A stretch of 64,000 bases of DNA, from contig NC_019864.2 in the NCBI RefSeq assembly GCF_002234675.1, positions 15,641,582 through 15,705,581 on the forward strand, given 5' to 3'. The notes below the pieces were generated by a model that saw nothing but the letters and a program-made list of their open reading frames with translations, was not told the origin of the DNA and made no database searches. How positions within the stretch are numbered: the first letter of the stretch is position 1; every line of letters starts with the position of its first letter. Shown one piece after another: positions 57,101-64,000 of this stretch. The position numbers were made by a program, and so were the translations under genes. This stretch comes from Oryzias latipes (lineage: Eukaryota > Chordata > Actinopteri > Beloniformes > Adrianichthyidae).

Positions 57101-60100
57101 TCAAAAAACAAGTTCAATGTGTGAAGAACATAAAATTGATGGCTGTTATTGTCCTCCTGGTTGGTTTTCTTTATATTTAGCTCTTATCAGAAACTAGATG
57201 TTCATTTTAACACTTAAAATGTATAAATGTTTTTTAGGAACTGTCTTTGACGATATTTCTATGAAGGGTTGCATTTTTAAGTCCGACTGTCAATGCAAGC
57301 GCGACAGAATCTACAACTCTGGAGAGATGTACAAACAAGGCCAAGAGATATGGTATGTAAAAAATTATAGTTTCAGTAAACACCTTTGGATTGTAGAATT
57401 TGATGTACGTAAGCTTGTTTTAACTCATGGTTGTGTTCTGTATGCCCCTTTCGGATCATGCTTTGCTTTGTAATTTGTGTTAACCGCTCTGGAATTTATA
57501 GAAACTAGAAAGATGAATGCTAATTATTGTGTGGTTGTGTATGTGGTGCTTTCATGAAATGAATATAAGTAAATGTAAAAAATTGTAACATTAGCAGAAA
57601 CAAAGCAAAACCTAATTTTTACACTACTTATATCAATGTTGGTGTTTTGTTTCTTTCAAAATGATTCTTTTTGTGTGTATATTTTATTAATCATTGCCTT
57701 AGACTTCTTTTGATGCACTCTTATAATTTAATTTCCTGGTATTTTCCTCCTTTATCTAATTTGTTGTGAAGCACATTTCCTCTTGTTTACTCTCATAACC
57801 TTCTTTTTTTATCATTTTCAGCAAGTGTTATGAGGGAAAATGGAGCTGTGATAACCTTCTAACAACAGCTCAATGTTCAGTTGAGGAAGGTTCACATGTC
57901 ACTACTTTTGATGGGAAATCTTACACCTTCCATGGAGAGTGTCTTTACACTTTGGTCAATGTAAAAAGCCAGGTGAATCAGCGGATGGGGGATGTAGCAA
58001 AAGGCCAGGCTATGTTTAAAAATAGGTCTTAACTTTTTGTGTGGCTAATCGTCTGTAACTACTTTTCAGGTCGGCTCCAGTCCAGCATTCAGGATCCTTG
58101 CCCAGCTGGAACCTTGCACACACCTACAGTATGACACCTGCCTAAAGACTCTTAAATTCCTGCTGAACAATGACAGAAACAATGTGAGTGTGAAACAAGT
58201 TCTATTGTTTCTTAAAGTCCAGGGGCCTCATTTATAAACGTTGCGTTCGCACAAAAGAAGGCGTACGCCACTCTCTACGCAATAATTGAGATTTATAAAA
58301 AGCAAACTTGATGGGAAAATGTGCGGTCCTTCACGCAAGCTCTGACCCAGGCGTACGCACAAAAACGGGTGAAATGAGAAACGGCGACGCCGTCGGCAGA
58401 TGGAAGAAACACGTGAATGTGAAAATGACAATACTGCGTCTCATAAATAATATGAAGACTTCACAAAGCAAGTCTTACAATTAACAGCCTACACCAACAA
58501 CCGTTTGATCGATCAGCAGTGAAACAAACAAAAAAAATCAAACGAAAATTACAACAGAAATTCAAATGAACACTTATTTGCAAAAAGAAAAGTGAAATAT
58601 GTTCTGCAATATTGACATGTTGTGCAATTCATCCTCATAAATAATATAGTTAACAGAACGAAATAATGTACAAAACTGATATTCTCGTTAATGTGTCCGT
58701 CTGGCGGAGCAAATATAGATGCCATTAGATAGACAGCTAGATGTATTAATTGTCCACTAGGGAAAGTTGTTTACATAGTAAAACATGTCTTCATAAGCTA
58801 CGGAATTATGGTATTCATGCATATGCCTTTAGTTTGTTTTATTTTTGATAAAACGATGTATGGCGTATGTCTCAACCATTCAGAAAGCAACAAGAAATTA
58901 CATTTTCGCTGAACAATTTCCCTTTTCCACGTCGATTATTACCGACATCTGTAGCTTGTCAGATGCAATTAAATGGATGGAAATAAAAAGCCCCATCACA
59001 ATGAGTAATGACGCACAATGGCTGATCTTGCGCTCTTAGAAGATGTGGTAAATGGAAGAATTCGGAGTGAACGCATCTTTAGACAGCAAGAAGACTTGCT
59101 GGCAAGCGAGGACGACTGGCTTATGAGCCGGTTCCGACTTCCTCGAGCCGTCCTGTTGGACCTCTGCAGGCTTTTGGGGGTGTGTCACCCGGTGCATCTG
59201 GCGCGTCGGTGTTCCCCCTGCGCCTCAGACACCACTCCACTTAAAAGGGATTCCCCAATAATAGCCGCCAGTCTCTCATCAAGAGGGGTTATCTCTCCCC
59301 CCCCCCCCCACACTCTGGCGATGCAGCACCAGACGTTTTTTGCCTCGACTTTGTTGTCCGACCATTTCTTTTTTATTTCGGCCACGGTCCGAGCTTGTGA
59401 GGCTGCAGCATTTACGCCGTCTGCCGCCGTTTGCCACTCACGTGCCTTTTTGGCATTAGTAATGCCCACACTGTGCCCTCCAAACAACATTTTTCTCCTC
59501 TTTTCCACCTCGCAAACGATAACTTCTACTTCACATCGAGTGAAGTTATGTTTTTTTGATTTCCTCTCTGTGTTTGCCATGATTTCGCAATCAATGAATA
59601 TTCATTTGTGGGCGTTTCACGGACTATTTATGGGCAACTATGGGCGTGTCATGAAGCCGCAAAAGCTGCGCTGCATTTAGAATTGGTTGTGATTTATTAA
59701 GGGAAAGATGCGTAGGATGTGCATGCGCACGGTTTTATAAATCCGAATATTTCTGTGCGTACGCACGTCCTATGTTTAATCCGTACGCCACTTCTGATGA
59801 AAATCCTACGCAAAGTTTTATAAATGAGGCCCCAGGTGATGATGACTGCAACACTGTTGACTGATTTTTCCATGTTTGCTCAGGTTTTGGTATTCACTGC
59901 AGACGGAAAAGTTGAGCACAATATGCAGCAAGTAACTCTGCCTTATCAGTCAGGTGAGTCAGATAATAGGTAAATGAATGCAACATTATTATTTTAAAGG
60001 AAGTTGAAAAATCAAACAATCTATCTGGTTCTGTGCATTTTTTTTGTAGGAGATATCGACATATTTGATGTTTCCTCCTTTCACATAATGCTTCAGACTA

Positions 60101-63100
60101 GTTTTGGGTTGCAAATTCAGATCCAGCACACCCCTGTCATGCAAGTCTACATTAGCTTAGAACAGAATTACAAAACAAATACAAGTGGTAAGTTTTAGAA
60201 TGTTCTAAAATATCCACTTTTTCATCATTAAATCTTTGTTCAGAAAAAATATATAGCTTTTGTTGTAACTTTTTGGAAGTCCTAAATCGTTTAGAGACAT
60301 GAAGATAACATTTTTATTTCCACCCATGCATATCCAAATAGGACAAATAGACTGTATGCTCTAGCTTTAAAAAATTCTGTGAAATTCTTTTGAAAGTGTT
60401 TTTTACTTTAATATCTTCGGAATATCTTCGGAAAAACTCAGTCGAGAAACAAAACTTTTTTGTAACTTAATCCCAACAGATTTTGCAACTTTTCATGGAA
60501 AGCTGAATATGGTAGAAAATCTAAACATATTTTGCCATTTCTAATTCTAATTCTCCGATCCAAATGTTTACTTTCCCAGGTTTATGTGGGGACTTCAACA
60601 ATGTTCTCTCTGATGACATGAGGACCTCTCAGGGCATAGTAGAAGGAACAGCAGTCTCTTTTGTTAACTCTTGGAAGACTTATAGTTCTTGCAAAAACAT
60701 TGACATAAGACTTGATGACCCATGTTCCCTCAACAGTGAAAATGGTAAAAAAAATAATAATAATAAAATCTAAATTGGAAGTTTATTCAAGAAAATCTAT
60801 CAGTGCCCATGTGAAACCATTCATCTATTTCAGGGAGGTATGCCAAAGAATGGTGCCCATCCCTTAAAAATCCAAACGGCACATTCACAGAGTGCCATTC
60901 AGTAGTGGATCCTGAGTCCTTCTATAAGGTACACCTTAAGACTTTCTCAAAGGATCTGAATAAAAAAAACTACGTCTAAGAGTTTTCTTTGTGTTCTGCA
61001 GCGATGCCTGTATTCCACCTGCAGCTGTGAAAAGACAGAGGCCTGTCTGTGTGCTGTTTTCTCTGCTTATGCTCGAGCTTGTGCTGCAAAGCGGGTGTTC
61101 CTACAAAACTGGGGAGGAAGCGAGTGCGGTAAGAGTTTTTCTTTATGTTAAGGCTAAATGTTTTAAAGGCTTTTATACACCCTGTGATATCTTCTGAGAC
61201 ACTTGCTCTACATGTAAATCCCCACAACCTTGCACACCTGAACATCATTGTGGCTTTTGCAGGTAAGTTGAATAATTTTTGTTGTCTGCGTTTTAAAAAA
61301 GTTTTTCTTCTGGAAAAAGGCATGAAGTAAACTATGTATTAATTCCATCTTTACAATGGAGCCATGCATAGTCAGCATTTGTTTCTTGTTTTACAGCTAT
61401 TTCTTGTTTAGAGAGCTGGTTGTTTATTTTCCACTTTGTTTTTAGCACATTTCTGACCTTTCTGTCAGGCTGTCAGTTCCTTTGCAGTGGCTGTTTTTGG
61501 TGAAAATTTGTAAAATATGGCTGTTTTGATCCAGTTATTACAGAGATGGAAAATACTATGAGACTGATGCACCTGCTAACAATCTTTCTACTTCTGTAAA
61601 TGTACATAGTTGGGTACATGAAGTTGGATGCGCTCTTTCCTTATTTCACCCGTTTTCCATTTGTAAGACATACATCTGTTAAGTGACCACTCTTTGTTTT
61701 TTTCACCAAAATAGCAGCATACACAACCTGCCCAGAAACTCAGATCTTTGGCTACATACACCAAAGATGCCAGCTGACATGCAGATCCCTGAGCTCAAAC
61801 CAGCAGAGCTGTTCCTCTGACTTTTTGCCTGTGGATGGATGTTCCTGTGCTGACAGTTTCTATCTGAATGAAGACGACATTTGTGTCACCGTTGACAAAT
61901 GTTCCTGTTATCACAATGGAGCCTACATCCAGGCAGGAAAGTCTGTTACCCTCAAAGACGAGCACTGGTGAGTCGTCCCCCCTCTCCCCCACACACACAT
62001 ACACCATTGAAGTTTTCACTACTTTTTTTTTTAGGTTTCTTTGTTGAACCTTTGTGTCTTGACACAATTTGTGTTTTGGTTTTTGTAGTGTGTGCACTAA
62101 TGGACAGCTCCACTGCCATTTATGGAAGGCCCAATTGGCAGGTGCGTTTTATCATTTTTGTCCACAATTCACATTAGTGGTTGATAAAATGCACATTGAT
62201 AAAGTTTCCTCTTGTGTCACAGAGTGTCCGTCCCCAAAAACTTTCTTTAACTGCTCCACTGCAACCAAGGAAGAACTTGATCTGCAGTGTGCTCAGAGCT
62301 GTTTAAATGTGGAGAGTTTGGAATGTGTAAGTCATTTGTTTTTGCATATCAGACATGTTTGTGTGAAATGTGGGTTAAGTTGTTAGCTATGCAAATACAG
62401 GTTTGAAATTTGACTTTTCCTCTGATTAATATCTGTCCTCCCTCCAGGACTTCACAGAGTGTGCATCTGGCTGCCGGTGTCCCGTCGGCCTTCTTGATGA
62501 CGGCAGAGGTTCCTGTGTGAATCAAAGTGATTGCCCGTGTCAGCATGACGGTCATCTCTTCAATCCTGGTCAACAAATTTCAAACCAGTGCAACAAATGG
62601 TAAGGCCACACTTCAGATGTCTAAAAAAATAAAAGCAGTAAACATGACTATTAGACTGAATTGTTTTGTTCAAAAATCAAAACTTTATTCTAATCATTTC
62701 TGATAAATCTAGTACCTGCAGAAGTGGAAAATGGGATTGCACAAGAAAAAGATGTCCACAAACCTGTGTTATTTATGGAAGTGGTCACTATAATACCTTT
62801 GATCAGCGCACATATGGATTTCAAGGATTCTGTAGTTACGTTGCCACCAAGGTAATTAAAACGTCTTAGTAAGAAAAAAAATAAGAGTTTCATAATTAGT
62901 TTCCGTTTTCTCAGTTATACTGAAAATGATCTGGGGTGTTATGTCCTAAGCAGTACATTCAATGTTTAGCTAATAAAAATGATCAGTTTTTCTTCTTTTG
63001 AAGCACCTCAATGACTTTTTTCTCTGTTTAGGAATATCAAAGTTAAGAATTATTGACATCAGCATTTTCAAAAATGTATTCTGTCCATAAAACTTTTGTT

Positions 63101-63319
63101 TAATTTCTTTCAAGCTTTTTTAGTAATGTAATGTCAACTGCTCATGTTTAAACATTTTTGCCGGACATTAACATTTTAAAATAAACTAATTTCTTAATTC
63201 TTTTAAAGAATAATTGTGGCAATAAAACATCTGAGAACAGCTTTGCAGTTATCACAGAAAATGTTCCTTGTGGATCCACTGGCACAACATGTTCCAAAAA
63301 TGTCAGAATTCATCTTGGG
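54190..63319 (+). CDS. muc2: second gel-forming mucin, MUC2 type (N-terminal part; continues past right edge)
   Basis: A tandem paralogue of the complete mucin, with a signal peptide ([17 protein letters not shown]) and the D1, D2, D' and early D3 domains. Exons: 54190-54268, 55547-55805, 55917-56031, 56325-56415, 56487-56620, 56713-56929, 57034-57159, 57238-57352, 57822-57972, 58070-58183, 59884-59953, 60050-60187, 60580-60744, 60834-60928, 61002-61128, 61715-61967, 62089-62141, 62223-62326, 62448-62599, 62713-62851 and 63209-63319. Phases agree and give 936 residues. Sixteen of 21 exons have exactly the length of their counterparts in the first mucin. Motifs include [28 protein letters not shown] and [15 protein letters not shown]. 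The rest of D3, the PTS region and the C-terminus are outside the window, so whether it is a full mucin cannot be seen. Confidence 0.92.
54269..55546 (+). other. first intron of the second mucin
   Basis: A 1.3-kb AT-rich intron, against 164 bp in the paralogue. No transposon ends were recognised; a GTT microsatellite lies near 55236-55256. Confidence 0.55.
59018..59180 (+). pseudogene. Harbinger transposase N-terminal fragment
   Basis: The start [20 protein letters not shown] followed by [18 protein letters not shown] resembles the HARBI1-type helix with its RFRL motif. After about 54 residues the sequence becomes the complement of the Myb-like ORF, so the DDE catalytic domain is deleted and this fragment cannot transpose. 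Confidence 0.7.
59185..59580 (-). CDS. Harbinger Myb/SANT-like DNA-binding protein, possibly truncated
   Basis: A 131-codon frame begins [20 protein letters not shown] and has the trihelix spacing of Myb/SANT-like proteins of Harbinger elements and NAIF1, including [14 protein letters not shown]. In such elements it helps the transposase enter the nucleus and bind the ends. Its C-terminal codons abut the deletion point near 59180, so the tail may be missing. The frame is still open. Confidence 0.65.
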   Translation of the reverse strand: MANTERKSKKHNFTRCEVEVIVCEVEKRRKMLFGGHSVGITNAKKAREWQTAADGVNAAASQARTVAEIKKKWSDNKVEAKNVWCCIARVWGGGGEITPLDERLAAIIGESLLSGVVSEAQGEHRRARCTG

Positions 63320-63886
63320 GTAAGAGCAGAAAAAATGAAATTTGTATCCTTCAATTCTTACTACAGCTTGTTTACATGATGAAATAATAGACTGACACAA
63401 GAGAGTCATCCCAATGTATGATTAATGAAATGTAACTACAAATAAACCAAAGGAAATATATTTTTCATTTATCTGTGTTACATTAAGCATTCCGATTGCC
63501 TAAGAGATTGCAGCTGATTGCCAGATAATGACATGGGGAAAAGTGACTCGCTAATGAATTTAGACTAAATTTTCATGAGGTTGTAACTGTGTGTGAATCA
63601 GTGTGTGAGCATTCGTTAAAAAAAACTAATAACAACAATAATAAATAAAATAACTTGTGCACATCCATGCACCTTTTAAAAACCTGGCAAATATTTCTTA
63701 AGACAGAAAATCATTTTTCAAGGTGTTCAAGAAACCTTTTCACACAAGTGTAAATATTTTTTAAAGGCACAAATGTTTTTTCATAAAGATAAATTAATAT
63801 TGAAAAACTACTACAACAACCACAGACTCTTCAACTACAACAAAAATATTCTGCACCTACACTGATGCACAAATTTTGTTGGCCAA
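63320..63886 (+). other. start of intron 21 of the second mucin
   Basis: AT-rich intron sequence. No counterpart of the next mucin exon (which should begin like RTEIILTKG) appears before the window ends. Confidence 0.6.
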
Positions 63887-64000
63887 GAAGGCAGTGGCTC
63901 AGGCGGTTGAGCAGGTCGTCCAATGATCGAAGGGTCGGTGGTTCAATCACTGCTCCCCCCAACCAACTGTCGTTGTGTCCTTGGGCAAGACACTTCACCC
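63887..64000 (+). mobile_element. tRNA-derived SINE, cut by the window edge
   Basis: A box A-like TGGCTCAGGCGG near 63894 and a box B GGTTCAATC at 63940-63948 give the split RNA polymerase III promoter of a tRNA-derived head. The body motif TCCTTGGGCAAGACACTTCA follows. It lies in an intron of the second mucin; its tail is outside the window. Confidence 0.75.

Larger units (their letters stand above)
58222..59833. mobile_element. internally deleted PIF/Harbinger element in a mucin intron
   Basis: The ends are inverse: GGGGCCTCATTTATAAACGT at the left, and the complement of GGGGCCTCATTTATAAAACT at the right. Both sides continue with GCGTACGC-type subterminal motifs. It carries a transposase start on the plus strand and a Myb-like ORF on the minus strand, the two-gene content of Harbinger elements, but most of the transposase is missing. 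It fills intron 10 of the second mucin (58184-59883), while the paralogue has an 81-bp intron there. The target duplication is ambiguous because of flanking C and G runs. Confidence 0.8.

Noticed and set aside
59018..59680. Full 220-codon plus-strand frame as one host gene
   Set aside because: Only the first 54 or so residues resemble Harbinger transposase; the rest is antisense to the Myb-like ORF inside the same element.

Overview
The window looks like a piece of a teleost fish chromosome. The evidence is short GT-AG introns, AT-rich spacers full of fish-type transposons (Tc1, hAT, piggyBac, PIF/Harbinger, L2, tRNA-derived SINEs, Ty3/gypsy), and the gene order tph1 - saal1 - gel-forming mucins. 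The species cannot be told from the sequence. All exon coordinates were read by eye from splice sites, reading phase and remembered family sequences; no alignment or database search was run.

Layout, left to right. Positions 24-3305 (minus): the first seven coding exons of tryptophan hydroxylase 1, the first enzyme of serotonin synthesis; the catalytic iron-site exons lie off the left edge. Positions 3306-10326: non-coding DNA with a perfect hairpin, a truncated Tc1 element, an old SINE and a small TTAA-flanked MITE. Positions 10327-15655 (minus): saal1, 13 coding exons, about 456 residues, with a 422-bp hAT MITE in its last intron. Positions 18401-37746 (plus): a complete MUC2-type gel-forming mucin in 44 coding exons (about 4,094 residues). 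Its domains run signal peptide, D1, D2, D', D3, a 6.36-kb exon with two CysD (WxxW) modules and Thr-rich tandem repeats, D4, VWC modules and a C-terminal cystine knot. Positions 37747-54189: a 16-kb repeat-rich spacer with a foldback cluster, a near-pristine 7-kb Ty3/gypsy element, a decayed piggyBac copy and a 5'-truncated L2 LINE. Positions 54190-63319 and beyond (plus): the N-terminal 21 coding exons of a second, tandem MUC2-type mucin with almost the same exon lengths. One intron carries an internally deleted Harbinger element, and the last visible intron ends in a SINE.

The host genes do not form an operon. The two mucins are paralogous products of one tandem duplication, probably expressed in goblet cells or other mucosal epithelia, and each would be secreted and assembled through its D domains and cystine knot. 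The tph1-saal1 pairing is conserved vertebrate synteny.

The observations most worth a second look are the higher-order repeats of the mucin exon, a young gypsy copy whose two ORFs are intact except for one lost reverse-transcriptase catalytic aspartate, the convergent Harbinger ORF junction, and several foldback structures. I found no clear sign of a wholly new biological system.
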